Shown: positions 54,887 through 64,000 of the stretch, piece by piece
Layout: each line of letters begins with the position of its first letter
Position numbering within the stretch: the stretch's first letter is position 1
Assembly: GCA_963704975.1 (NCBI GenBank)
Contig: CAVPIK010000037.1
Coordinates: 3,186-67,185 of the forward strand
DNA length: 64,000 nucleotides
Direction of reading: 5' to 3'
From: JAGNDO01 sp963704975
GTDB taxonomy: Bacteria > Chloroflexota > Anaerolineae > Caldilineales > Caldilineaceae
Position numbers and translations under genes: made by a program
Notes under the pieces: model-generated
Database searches by the model: none
Told to the model about the DNA's origin: nothing
Seen by the model: only the letters and a program-made list of their open reading frames with translations

Positions 54887-55816
54887 ATGCGAAAAAGCGA
54901 ATGGATCGACAAGTTCAATGTCAAAATTGTCAGTTTTGCCGACCGCCCCGATCTGTTGGGGGATGCCGAGACCGTTTACGTGGTCAAGGACATCTTCACC
55001 ACCCGAGACGGCTCTTGGGAACCGGGAAAGTCCGATCCCGGCGCGGTGTCGCAGTGGGCCAGGGATACCTATCTGCGTCCCTTTGGCGCGCAGGACTATT
55101 TCGACGACGCCGGTGCGGATCATCACATGTTCAGCCGGGTGGAAGCTGCCGACGGCAAACATGTGGTCGAAGCGCCCATCGTCTATTGGTCTGACGGTCT
55201 GGGCAAGCTGGACGATCCCAACTACAATGGCTATGTTGATGTGAAGACCAAGCATCGTTCCGGCTGGGGCAATGTGGTGCTCAGTCCGGGGGCCAACTAC
55301 TACCCGGATCAGGGCAAGTCCGGCCCCTGGTCGGTGAAGGTGAAGGGCGCCTCTGAAATTGTCACCGGCTTGGGCATGCCGGTGAGTATGCATGTCTCCT
55401 TCTTCGTGGTCTGGCAGGCCGTGCCCCGATCCCAGGTGGTTGCCCCGCCGAGCGCCCCCGCCGAGGTAACAGCCGCCGTCACCGCTGCCGTGGAGAACGT
55501 GCAGTCGGCCATCAGCGCCGGGGTGGGGGCCGTGGCCAGCGGGGCCAGCGCCATCCTGGAAACCCCGGACGTGCCCGCGGATCCGCCCAAGGTCTACCCC
55601 GAAGGCGTCCCCGGCATCCGCCAGGCCGCCTGGGACACGGTGGGGATCAACTACAACCCGGAAGCCGCCTTCTCTCGCTATGCCCGAGAACATGGTCTGG
55701 CCATCCCCCTGACCAACGAGTTCGACGTCAACGGCTATCGCTGCCAGGGCTTCGTCGGCGGCATCGTCTTCGCCAAGATCGGCGACTGGGGCAACGTCCA
55801 ACACGCCACTTGGTAG
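54887..55816 (+). CDS. Uncharacterised protein with Ala/Val-rich linker
   Basis: A 309-residue protein that I do not recognise. The N-terminal about 175 residues are beta-rich with many Trp/Tyr (VKDIFTTRDGSWEPGKSDPG, VYWSDGLGKLDDPNYNGYVD, KSGPWSVKVKG, SMHVSFFVVWQAVP). A linker of about 60 residues is rich in Ala/Val/Pro (APAEVTAAVTAAVENVQSAI). The C-terminal about 70 residues form a second compact domain (QAAWDTVGINYNPEAAFSRY, GLAIPLTNEFDVNGYRCQGF, IGDWGNVQHATW) reminiscent of accessory domains on cell-wall or phage lytic proteins. No signal peptide is seen. AAAGGAGAG precedes ATG 54887, and the frame is intact. Confidence 0.55.
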   Translation: MRKSEWIDKFNVKIVSFADRPDLLGDAETVYVVKDIFTTRDGSWEPGKSDPGAVSQWARDTYLRPFGAQDYFDDAGADHHMFSRVEAADGKHVVEAPIVYWSDGLGKLDDPNYNGYVDVKTKHRSGWGNVVLSPGANYYPDQGKSGPWSVKVKGASEIVTGLGMPVSMHVSFFVVWQAVPRSQVVAPPSAPAEVTAAVTAAVENVQSAISAGVGAVASGASAILETPDVPADPPKVYPEGVPGIRQAAWDTVGINYNPEAAFSRYAREHGLAIPLTNEFDVNGYRCQGFVGGIVFAKIGDWGNVQHATW

Positions 55817-55825
55817 GATTTTCTT

Positions 55826-55902
55826 AACCACAGAGAACACAAAGAGCACAAAGAAAGGGCGTTTTTGACCCCTTCTTTGTGCTCTTTGTGTTCTCTGTGG
55901 TT
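55826..55902. terminator. 30-bp perfect inverted repeat between convergent genes
   Basis: Positions 55826-55855 pair exactly with 55873-55902. The arms iterate CACAAAGA/AGAGCACAAAG words, so this is also a member of the word-repeat class. T-rich bases follow on the plus strand (TTTTTAG), so it can act as a terminator for the gene at 54887 and for purN. Confidence 0.85.
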
Positions 55903-55908
55903 TTTAGA

Positions 55909-56503
55909 TCAAATGCTTGTGATCTGGCGTAAAGTCTCGACCAGGAGGCGGTGTTCGGCGGCGTGGATGCGCTGGGCCAGGTCGTCCAGCGTGTCCGCGG
56001 GCAGGATGGGGACCGTGGCCGTGGCCAGCACCGGCCCCTCGTCCACACGCTCGTCCGGCACCAGATGCACCATGATCCCCGTGTGGTCGATCTCTCCCCG
56101 CTGGAAGGCGGCAAAGGCATCCTCGATGGCGTGGGCACCGGGGAAGGCGCCGGGCAGGGCTGGATGGAGGTTCACGATGCGGTTGGGGAAGTGTTGAATA
56201 AACGCATCACTCAGGATCAACATCCAGCCGGCCAAGACCACCCAGTCCGGGTTGAATTCAGCCACCAGATCCGCCAAGTCCGCGTCATAGTCGGCCCGGT
56301 CCCGCCCCGCATCCCGATAGCGGTTTCAGCCGATGCACATGGGCCGGAATCCCCGCCGCCTTGGCCCGCTCCAGCCCAAAGGCATCACCCCGGTTCGAGA
56401 TCACCGCCCCAATCTCCGCCTGCAACCTCCCGGCCCCAATCGCATCAATGATCGCCTGCAAATTGCTCCCGCTGCCCGAAATCAGCACCACCAGTCGACC
56501 CAC
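55909..56503 (-). CDS. purN: Phosphoribosylglycinamide formyltransferase PurN (frameshift near 56280-56330)
   Basis: Transfers formyl from 10-formyl-THF to GAR in purine synthesis. It starts VGRLVVLISGSGSNLQAIID (GTG 56503) and has AVISNRGDAFGLERAKAAGI, DWVVLAGWMLILSDAFIQHF and NLHPALPGAFPGAHAIEDAF. The catalytic Asn/His/Asp set lies in NLHPALLP-type text and HTGIMVHLVPDERVDEGPVL. The frame breaks between HVHRLKP and DLADLVAEF. Length about 198 residues. It is the last gene of the pur operon, separated from purM by GGCAAAA repeat words. Confidence 0.92.
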
Positions 56504-56550
56504 ACCCCTTTTGCCTTTTGCCTTTTGCACTTTGCCTTTTGCCTTTGCTT
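56504..56550 (-). repeat. GGCAAAA words in the purM-purN gap
   Basis: Six GGCAAAA/GGCAAAG-type words in one orientation, the same vocabulary as 3842-3987 and 45040-45078. It occupies the whole gap between the two genes, inside the operon transcript. An in-frame upstream extension of purN through it reads Lys/Gly/Ala repeats and is rejected. Confidence 0.8.
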
Positions 56551-57563
56551 TTAGATTTGTACCCGTTCCCCGCCCGCCGGGATCAATTCCCCAATCACCT
56601 TCGCCTCCGGCAAAAGCCCCAACACTCCGTCCGCCTGCCCCGCATCCACCACAAGCACCATCCCGATCCCCATGTTGAAGACCCGATACGCCTCGGACGG
56701 CGGCAAGCTGCCCAATTCCACCAACAGCCGGAAGATGGGCGGCACGGTCCAGCTTCCCCGGTCGATGCGCGCCCCCAAGTGGTCCGGCAAAATGCGGGGG
56801 ATGTTGTCGAGAAAGCCCCCGCCGGTGATGTGGGCCAGCCCCTTGGGCGTCAACCCGGCAGCCGCGCAGACGGTCCATTTCGGCCACATAGCAGCGGTGG
56901 GGAGCCAGCAGCGCGTCGCCCAGGCTGACATCCGAGCCGGGCACGGGCGCGTCCAAACTCATGCCCGTCAATCAACTTGCGGATCAACGAATAGCCGTTG
57001 GTGTGGGGACCGGAACTGGGCAGACCGATCAGCACGTCCCCCGCCGCCATCTCGCCGGTTCGGGGCAGGATGGCGGTCCGATCCACCAGCCCCACGACAG
57101 TCCCGGCCACATCAAAGGCCCCGGGCGCGTAGACCCCCGGCATCTCCGCCGTCTCGCCGCCCAAGAGCGCGCAGCCCACGGCCCGGCAGGCGTCGGCCAT
57201 GCCCGTCACCGTGGCCGCAATCTGCTCCGGTTCCAACTTGCTGGCGGCGATGTAGTCCAAAAAGAAGAGGGGCCGCGCCCCCTGCACCAAAATGTCGTTG
57301 ACGCAGTGGTTGACAATGTCGTGGCCGATGCTTTCCCAGCGCCCGGCCTGGGCGGCCAGCTTCACCTTGGTCCCCACCCCGTCCGTGGACGCCACCAACA
57401 CCGGGCGATCCGGCAGGTTGTTGAGGGCGAACAGCCCGCCAAAACTGCCCACATCGGTCAGCACCGCGTCCGTGTAGGTCCCCCGCACCGCCGCCTTCAT
57501 CAGATCCACCGTGCGGGTCGCCGCGTCGATGTCGACCCCGGCGTCGCGATAGGTTGTTGGCAT
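56551..57563 (-). CDS. purM: Phosphoribosylformylglycinamidine cyclo-ligase PurM (frameshifts near 56890-56975)
   Basis: AIR synthetase of purine synthesis. YRDAGVDIDAATRTVDLMK, VASTDGVGTKVKLAAQ, GHDIVNHCVNDILVQGARPL, GCALLGGETAEMPGVY and GLPSSGPHTNGYSLIRKL are classical; the C-terminal half has LAHITGGGFLDNIPRILP and YRVFNMGIGMVLVV. The frame changes twice between LIRKLIDG, MSLDAPVPGSDVSLGDALLA and AAAGLTPKGLAH. ATG 57563 has GGGAGG. Length about 337. It begins 10 bases after purD. Confidence 0.94.
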
Positions 57564-57573
57564 GGAGCCTCCC

Positions 57574-58841
57574 TTATTTCCGCCCAATATCCGTGCGGAA
57601 CTGGGCCTCGTTGAAATGCACCCGGCTGACGCCCACGTAGGCGGCCTCGATGGCGGCGTCCAGGGTGTCGCCCACGGCGCTGACGGCCAGAACCCGCCCG
57701 CCGTTGGTGACCAATCGCTGATCGTCGCTGACTTTGGTCCCCGCATGGAAGACCGTGCAGCCCTCCGCCTCGGCCTGCTCAATCCCCGTGATGGCTACGC
57801 CCCGCACGGATTTTTCCGGATAGCCGCCCGCGGCCATTACCACCGTGGCCGCCGCGCCCGGATGCCACTGGATCGCCAGCTCGGCCAGCCGTCCCTCGGT
57901 GCAGGCCAGCAGGATCTGGGCCAGATCACTCTTCAACAGGGGCAGGATGGCCTGGGCCTCCGGATCGCCAAAGCGGCAGTTGTATTCCAGCACCTTGGGC
58001 CCGTCTTCGGTCAACATCAGCCCCACATAGAGCACGCCCACATAGGGCGCACCCTCGGCGGCAATGCCGTCCAAGGTGGGCTGGATGATGCGTCTCGGCC
58101 ACCTCCCGCATCAGCTCCGGCGTGGCCAGGGGAGACGGCGCAAAGGCCCCCATGCCCCCGGTGTTCGGCCCCTGTCCCCGGTCCAACAGACGCTTGTGGT
58201 CCTGGGCCGGGGGCATGATGCGGAAATCCTTGCCATCGCAGAAGGCCAGCACCGAGAGTTCCGGCCCTTCCATGCGCTCTTCGATCAGCACGGTCGCCCC
58301 GGCGATGCCAAAGCGGTTGTCCAGCAGCATGGCCTGCACAGCCTCTGCCGCCCCCTCCATAGATCGAGGCAGAAGCACCCCCTTGCCCCCGGCCAACCCG
58401 CTGGCCTTGATCACCGGCGGCAGATCCAACAGGCGCATGGCCCGCATGGCTTTGTCGAAGTCATCGAAGATCTCCGCCTGGCCCGTGGGGATGCCGTGGC
58501 GCAGCATGAACTCTTTGGAGAAAGCCTTGGACCCCTCCAACTGGGCCGCCATCTTGCTGGGGCCAAAGATGGCCAGATCCGCCGCCTGGAAGACCTCCGT
58601 GATCCCGGCCACCAAAGGCGCTTCCGGGCCGACCACGGTCAACTGCACATCGTGGGCCAGGGCAAAGTCCCGCAGCGCGCCAAACTGGTCCATGTGCATG
58701 TCCACGTTGGTACACTTGGGCACGGTCGACCGTGCCCCCATTGCCCGGCGCCACAAAGATCGCTTCAACCTCCGCCGACTGGCTCAACTTCCAAGCCAAC
58801 ACATGCTCCCGCCCGCCATTGCCGATAATGAGAATGTTCAT
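57574..58841 (-). CDS. purD: Phosphoribosylamine-glycine ligase PurD (two frameshifts)
   Basis: GAR synthetase, an ATP-grasp enzyme. MNILIIGNGGREHVLAWKLS, VVGPEAPLVAGITEVFQAAD, FGPSKMAAQLEGSKAFSKEF, PPVIKASGLAGGKGVLLP, AFCDGKDFRIMPPAQDHKRL, GPNTGGMGAFAPSP and VLEYNCRFGDPEAQAILPLL are all present. Breaks lie near 58730 (APGNGGT to TKCTNVDM-type text) and near 58090 (MREVAET to MDGIAAEGAPYVG). ATG 58841 has AAAGGAG. Length about 422. It lies between purF and purM, transcribed with both. Confidence 0.94.
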
Positions 58842-58859
58842 GGTGTGATGCTCCTTTGA

Positions 58860-58964
58860 GAAGAGATAGAGTGTAGAGATAGAGGTAGAGTGTAGAGATA
58901 GAGATAGAGGGACAGAATGTGCCAAGCAGATTCTCTATCTCTATCTCAACACTCTATCTCTATC

Positions 58965-58970
<6 letters not shown>
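58860..58970. repeat. Word-type inverted repeat (AGAGATAG / CTATCTCT words)
   Basis: Six AGAGATAG/GTGTAGAG words at 58862-58912 face TCTCTATCTCTATCTCAACA words (58931-58970). The purF stop codon lies in the right arm. It separates purF from purD inside the operon. Confidence 0.8.
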
Positions 58971-60442
<1,472 letters not shown>

Positions 60443-60458
60443 GGTTGAACCCTTTCGG

Positions 60459-60554
60459 AATGGTTGATGGTTAACGGTTGATGGTTAATTTTTAATTGGG
60501 TGTCGTCCGACCACTTAAAAATTAACCATTAACCGTTAACCATTAACCATTAAA
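60459..60554. repeat. Word-type inverted repeat (GGTTAA / TTAACC words)
   Basis: GGTTGATGGTTAACGGTTGA words at 60462-60495 face TTAACCATTAACCGTTAACC words (60521-60552) with two or three mismatches. It fills the purK-purF gap; the purK stop lies in its right end. Confidence 0.8.
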
Positions 60555-61718
60555 AACTCGACATAATCGCTCTACGGGCCGCGATCACCACCGCCCGCGC
60601 CTCTTCAATCGTCGCACCCAACGCGGTCAGATGTCCCATCTTTGCGTCCCGGACGGGGATCGGTCTTGCCGTACAAATGCAGTTTGACGTTCGGAAACGC
60701 CAACACCGCCGCCCAATTCGGCTCGCCATCCGCCCACAGATCCCCCAGCAGATTGGCCATCGCCGCCGGGCGGTGATAGTCCGTGCTGCCCAAGGGCAGC
60801 CCGCACACCGCCCGCAATTGCTGCTCAAACTGGTCGGTGACACAGGCATCCACGGTCAAGTGGCCGGAGTTGTGGGGCCGGGGCGCGATCTCGTTGATCA
60901 ACAGATGCTCGTCCCAGGTCAGAAAGAACTCCACGCACAGCACCCCCACCACGTCCAGCTTCTCCATGATGGTGCGGGTATGGGCCACCGCCGTCTCCAC
61001 CACCGCCGGGCTGACCTCCGCCGGGGCCACGGTGATGTCCAAAATGTGGTCGGCGTGGCTGTTCTCCATCACGCCGAAGTGGGCAAAGCTGCCGTCCACG
61101 CCCCGGGCCGCCACCACGGACACCTCCCGCTCGAAGTCGATAAAGCTCTCCAAAATGGCCGGTTGTTCGCCAATGGCCGCCCACGCCGCCGCCGCCTGAT
61201 CCGGGCTGTCGATCTTGACCTGCCCCTTGCCGTCATAGCCAAAGGCCGCCGTCTTCAGCACCGCCGGCGTGCCCAGGGTGAGCAGGGCGATCTCCAGATC
61301 TGCCAAGCCGTGGACCGGGGCAAACGGGGCGACCGGCAGACCATGTTGGACAAAAAACGACTTCTCCCGCAGGCGATTTTGGGCCGTGTGCAGGACGTGA
61401 CCGCCGGGACGCACGGGCACGCCCTCCTCCTGCGGCAATGCGGGCCACATCCGCGGGCACATTCTCAAACTCGAAGGTGATCACATCCACCCCGCGCACA
61501 AAGTCCCGCACCGCGTCCAGATCCGTGTAGGCCGCGCTCACCTCCCGGTCGGCCAACATGCCCGTGGGCGTGTCCGTCCCCGGCGAAAAGGTGTGGATGC
61601 GATAGCCCAGCCGCCGGGCCGCCATCCCCAACATGCGGCCCAACTGCCCGCTGCCGAAGACGCCGACCGTGCCGCCGGGAAGAATTTTCGATTTTCGATT
61701 TTCGATTTTCGATTGCAT
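60550..61718 (-). CDS. purK: N5-carboxyaminoimidazole ribonucleotide synthase PurK (two frameshifts)
   Basis: ATP-grasp enzyme that carboxylates AIR with bicarbonate. GTVGVFGSGQLGRMLGMAAR, VITFEFENVPADVA, GTPAVLKTAAFGYDGKGQVK, ILESFIDFEREVSVVAARG, VLCVEFFLTWDEHLLINEIA, RPHNSGHLTVDACVTDQFEQ are diagnostic. Breaks lie near 61440 and near 60640 (KTDPRPG to KMGHLTALG). The first residues (MQSKIENRKSKI) are encoded by a TTTTCGA heptamer tandem repeat, so the true start could lie a few codons downstream. Length about 388. It pairs with PurE, 11 bases upstream. Confidence 0.93.
61685..61712 (-). repeat. TTTTCGA heptanucleotide tandem repeat (four copies) at purE-purK junction
   Basis: Four perfect TTTTCGA units. 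The unit length is not a multiple of three, so a change of copy number shifts the frame linking the end of purE and the first codons of purK. On the minus strand it encodes SKIENRKSKI in purK. Confidence 0.85.
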
Positions 61719-61729
61719 GGGATAGTAGC

Positions 61730-62236
61730 CTAATCTCCGATCCCAATCGCTCCTCCATCACCGCCGCCGCCCGTGCCGCCCGATACGCCCGCAGCTTCTC
61801 CCGCAACTCAGGCCGGGTGAGGGCGAGGATGGCGACGGCATAAAGCGCGGCGTTGATGGCCCCGGCCTTGCCGATGGCCATCGTCGCCACGGGCACGCCG
61901 CCGGGCATCTGCACGATCGAGAGCAACGAGTCCAGCCCGTTCAGCGCCCGGCTCTGCACGGGCACGCCGATCACCGGCAGCAGCGTGTGGCCCGCAGTCA
62001 TCCCCGGCAGATGGGCCGCGCCCCCCGCCCCGGCGATGATCACCTCCAGCCCCCGCTCCTCCGCCGTGGACGCGTACTCCACCATCCACGTCCGGCGTGC
62101 GGTGGGCCGAGACGATCCTGGCCTCAAAGGGCACGTCAAACTCGGCCAGGGTCTCGGCGGCGAAAGCCATGCACCCCTCCCAGTCCGACTTGCTGCCCAT
62201 GATGATGCCGACCAATGGGGCTATGGTTTCAGTCAT
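61730..62236 (-). CDS. purE: 5-(carboxyamino)imidazole ribonucleotide mutase PurE (frameshifts)
   Basis: Moves the carboxylate from N5 to C4 of the imidazole. VGIIMGSKSDWEGCMAFAAE, FEARIVSAHRTPD, VIIAGAGGAAHLPGMTAGHT, PVIGVPVQSRALNGLDSLLS and MPGGVPVATMAIGKAGAINA are the family core. One break near 62090 separates AHRTPD from MVEYASTAEERG. A second small shift near 61742 would give the terminus EERLGIGD and the TAG at 61730-61732; without it the frame would run into purK, which is unlikely. ATG 62236, length about 168. Confidence 0.93.
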
Positions 62237-62259
62237 GCGTACGGTTCCTTGTCAATTTG

Positions 62260-62316
62260 CCAGCGCAGGTTGAGTAGACCGGGGCAGTTTCCGGTCGTAT
62301 CGAAACCGCAGCGGGT
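62260..62316 (+). mobile_element. MITE-like element, truncated half copy
   Basis: Starts with the terminal repeat CCAGCGCAGGTTGAGTAG (62260-62277) and continues to the core TCGAAACCGCAGCGGGT (62300-62316), where the other copies enter their central palindrome; the second half is missing. It lies between purE and the mrr gene, at one edge of the gene that interrupts the pur operon. Confidence 0.7.
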
Positions 62317-62339
62317 CTGTAGAGTGGTATGAGTCTGAC

Positions 62340-63200
62340 TCAAATAGTCGCAAACCAATCACGATCAATTTCGACGCGTTCGATCTCGATTCGTTTTGTG
62401 CTGACGCCCAACCCCAATTCCTTCAGCTTTTCGATAAGCAGATCACCGTCAATGAGATCGATGGCTGGTGCGCCGTCTCGTGTGGCTTCTCTGACGGCAT
62501 CCTTCGTGAAATTACCTGTGGTGATGAGCAATCCTTTGTCTGCCCGGCCCACCATAGCCCCACGGAAGTCTCGTACATGACTGGCCGAGACCGATCCTCG
62601 GTATCGTTTGCACTGAAAAATCACATGAAAACTGAGCAATCCGCCCAGCCGCATGATCCCTTTGCCGTCAATGCCGCCATCTCCAGTCTGCCCTGTGACT
62701 TCCACCTGAGTAAAACCGGATTCTCGCAGCAATCTTTGGGTCAATCGCTCGAAAGCTGACGGCTCCATGCCCAGGAGGGTTTCAAGGAGGACTTCACGCC
62801 ATGCCAGTTCTTCATCAGGTTTGTCGAGATTCGTTTCGTCTTCCGCTGTTTCTTGATGTTTGAGTTGCCCCAGCACGAATCGTTTGACCGCCACCGGATC
62901 AATTCGGTCGATCTGCCTCCCTTTTGCGGTCAGCGCCCAGACACCCCGACTTGAGTTTTCGAGTATGCCGTACTTCTTCAAATAGGTGCGGGACCAAGCA
63001 AGGCGATATTCGATCTCTGTTTGACCACCTTTATCTGGATTGTGAAGCACTTCAAGTTGTTCATCGGTGAGATCGACGAGTTCGGTGACTTTGTTATAGA
63101 TCTCTTCAATGGTACCCGATCCGCCCAATGCTTTGAGAGCTTGGATGGCGGGATTCATCAATTGATCGTATGGGGGGACTTTTTTCATGCGTTCAGCCAC
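62340..63200 (-). CDS. mrr: Mrr-type (type IV) restriction endonuclease
   Basis: Modification-dependent DNA endonuclease of 286 residues. The N-terminal Mrr_N winged-helix domain (PYDQLMNPAIQALKALGGSG; AWSRTYLKKYGILENSSRGVWALTAKGR) is followed by the Mrr_cat PD-(D/E)XK domain: MEPSAFERLTQRLLRESGF, the catalytic Asp in GQTGDGGIDGKGIM and the QxK motif in FHVIFQCKRYRGSVSASHVRDFRG, with GRADKGLLITTGNFTKDAVR. The frame is intact, and the codon use is less GC-rich than in the pur genes around it, suggesting later acquisition. GTG 63200 or ATG 63188 could start it. It lies between purC and purE in the same direction, next to a MITE remnant. Confidence 0.92.
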   Translation of the reverse strand: MAERMKKVPPYDQLMNPAIQALKALGGSGTIEEIYNKVTELVDLTDEQLEVLHNPDKGGQTEIEYRLAWSRTYLKKYGILENSSRGVWALTAKGRQIDRIDPVAVKRFVLGQLKHQETAEDETNLDKPDEELAWREVLLETLLGMEPSAFERLTQRLLRESGFTQVEVTGQTGDGGIDGKGIMRLGGLLSFHVIFQCKRYRGSVSASHVRDFRGAMVGRADKGLLITTGNFTKDAVREATRDGAPAIDLIDGDLLIEKLKELGLGVSTKRIEIERVEIDRDWFATI

Positions 63201-63248
63201 TTTCTCATATTTTGTTCAATCCGCGGACCCGCCGGAACCTCGCCCGGC

Positions 63249-64000
63249 TCAAACGCTGCGCCCGGTGATCATCTCGTACGCCCGAATATATCGCTCCGCA
63301 GCGGCCACGGCCAACTCGGCGGGCATGGCGGGCGGCTCGCCTTCGCCCCGGTAGCCGTGGTCCGCGTACCACAGGCGCACGAATTCTTTGTCGAAATTCT
63401 CCGGCTCCTGCCCAGCGGCGTGACGGGCGGCATAGGTCTCCGCAATCCAAAAGCGGCTGGAATCCGGCGTGTGCATCTCGTCCATGAGCATGATGCCGCC
63501 GTCCGGGCCGATGCCGAACTCGTACTTCGTGTCCACCAGAATCAGCCCGCCGCGCAGGGCGATCTCCTGGCCCCGGCGGAAGAGGGCGATGGCCGCGGCG
63601 CAGATTTCGTCCCACATGGCTGCGGGGACCAGCCCCTTCTCCACCACCTCGGCGCTGGTGATGCGCTCGTCGTGGCCGCCGGATCGTCCGGCCCGGCCTT
63701 GGTCGTCGGGGTGATGATGGGCTCCGGCAGCGCATCGTTCTTGCGCAGCCCGTCGGGGAAGTCCATGCCGTAGATGTGGCGTTCGCCCTGGCTGTAGCGA
63801 TACCAGAGCGCGGTCCCCGTCACCCCGGTGATGTAGCCGCGCACGACGACTTCCACGGCCAGGGGGCGGCACTCGTGGGCCACGGTCACGTTGGGGTCGG
63901 GCATGGCGATGAAGTGGTTGGGCACAATGTCCCCGTCTGCTCGAACCAGAAAGCCGCCAGTTGGTTCAGCACCTGGCCCTTGAAGGGCACCAGCCCCAAA
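63249..64000 (-). CDS. purC: Phosphoribosylaminoimidazole-succinocarboxamide synthase PurC (partial, frameshifts)
   Basis: SAICAR synthase, joining CAIR with aspartate. Recognisable: ECRPLAVEVVVRGYITG, GMDFPDGLRKNDALPEPIIT, ITSAEVVEKGLVPAAMWDEI, LRGGLILVDTKYEFGIGPDG and MDEMHTPDSSRFWIAETYAA. The N-terminal 20-30 residues lie beyond position 64000; the upstream text KGQVLNQLAAFWFEQT in another frame belongs to it. Breaks lie near 63935 and near 63680 (TTKAG to DERITSAEV). It heads the visible part of the pur operon; mrr follows 48 bases later. Confidence 0.92.

Overview
This window reads as a high-GC bacterial chromosome segment, most plausibly from Chloroflexota (Anaerolineae or Caldilineae type). 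That placement is an inference. It rests on the gene mix: acyl-CoA dehydrogenase with ETF, tandem S41 peptidases, PstSCAB-PhoU beside an ArsC-type phosphatase, large PAS/GAF kinases, CapA lipoproteins and uncharacterised proteins that look lineage-restricted. Nothing marks it as a plasmid or prophage. About half of the long genes are broken by one or more single-base frameshifts, often in homopolymers. The intact protein can be read across each break, so these look like consensus errors of a long-read assembly rather than true pseudogenes. Such genes are reported as one CDS with the break positions noted.

Layout. 1-5.5 kb: a Cas4/RecB-like nuclease, a small acidic protein, recJ with a winged-helix companion, a CDP-alcohol phosphatidyltransferase and a VTT/DedA membrane protein. 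5.5-6 kb: three tRNA genes (Ser-UGA, Ser-GCU, Arg-GCG) behind a near-consensus promoter. 6.5-8.7 kb: OsmC and an HtrA protease with a C-terminal PepSY-like domain. 8.9-16.9 kb: a complete Pho system (phoB, phoR, pstS, pstC, pstA, pstB, phoU, ArsC) with Pho-box-like repeats before phoB and pstS. 16.9-19.5 kb: coaX and coaBC (coenzyme A) and sufE. 19.7-26.7 kb (minus strand): a hybrid sensor kinase of about 1500 residues, PPK2 and threonine synthase. 27-30.4 kb (minus): acyl-CoA dehydrogenase, etfB, etfA. 30.7-40 kb: a glycosyltransferase, two uncharacterised proteins, glgC followed by a paralogue with a destroyed catalytic motif (GlgD-like), AIM24 and a CapA lipoprotein. 40-45.7 kb: crcB, trmB, an M50-like membrane protein, arfB, a nitroreductase, a P-loop kinase, mscS and a GyrI-like protein. 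45.9-55.8 kb: a sensor kinase with a c-type haem motif, two S41 peptidases, smpB, yigZ, an alpha/beta-hydrolase fused to an acyl-CoA ligase and an unknown protein. 55.9-64 kb (minus): a purine operon in the order purC, mrr, purE, purK, purF, purD, purM, purN, with a type IV restriction gene set between purC and purE.

The most unusual feature lies between the genes. Many spacers are hairpins built from short iterated words (TTCGTG, GGCAAAA, ATCCGT, GATTGGG, CTCTAT, TTAACCA and others). Each locus has its own word, and some arms are perfect over 30-44 bp. Separately, a small MITE-like element with 16-bp terminal inverted repeats is present in two full copies (19514-19722 and, inverted, 31995-32153) and one half copy (62260-62316).

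Functionally the window joins phosphate sensing and uptake with polyphosphate use (Pst/Pho, PPK2), cofactor and purine synthesis, glycogen precursor synthesis, acyl-CoA oxidation, envelope proteolysis and both tmRNA-dependent (SmpB) and tmRNA-independent (ArfB) ribosome rescue.
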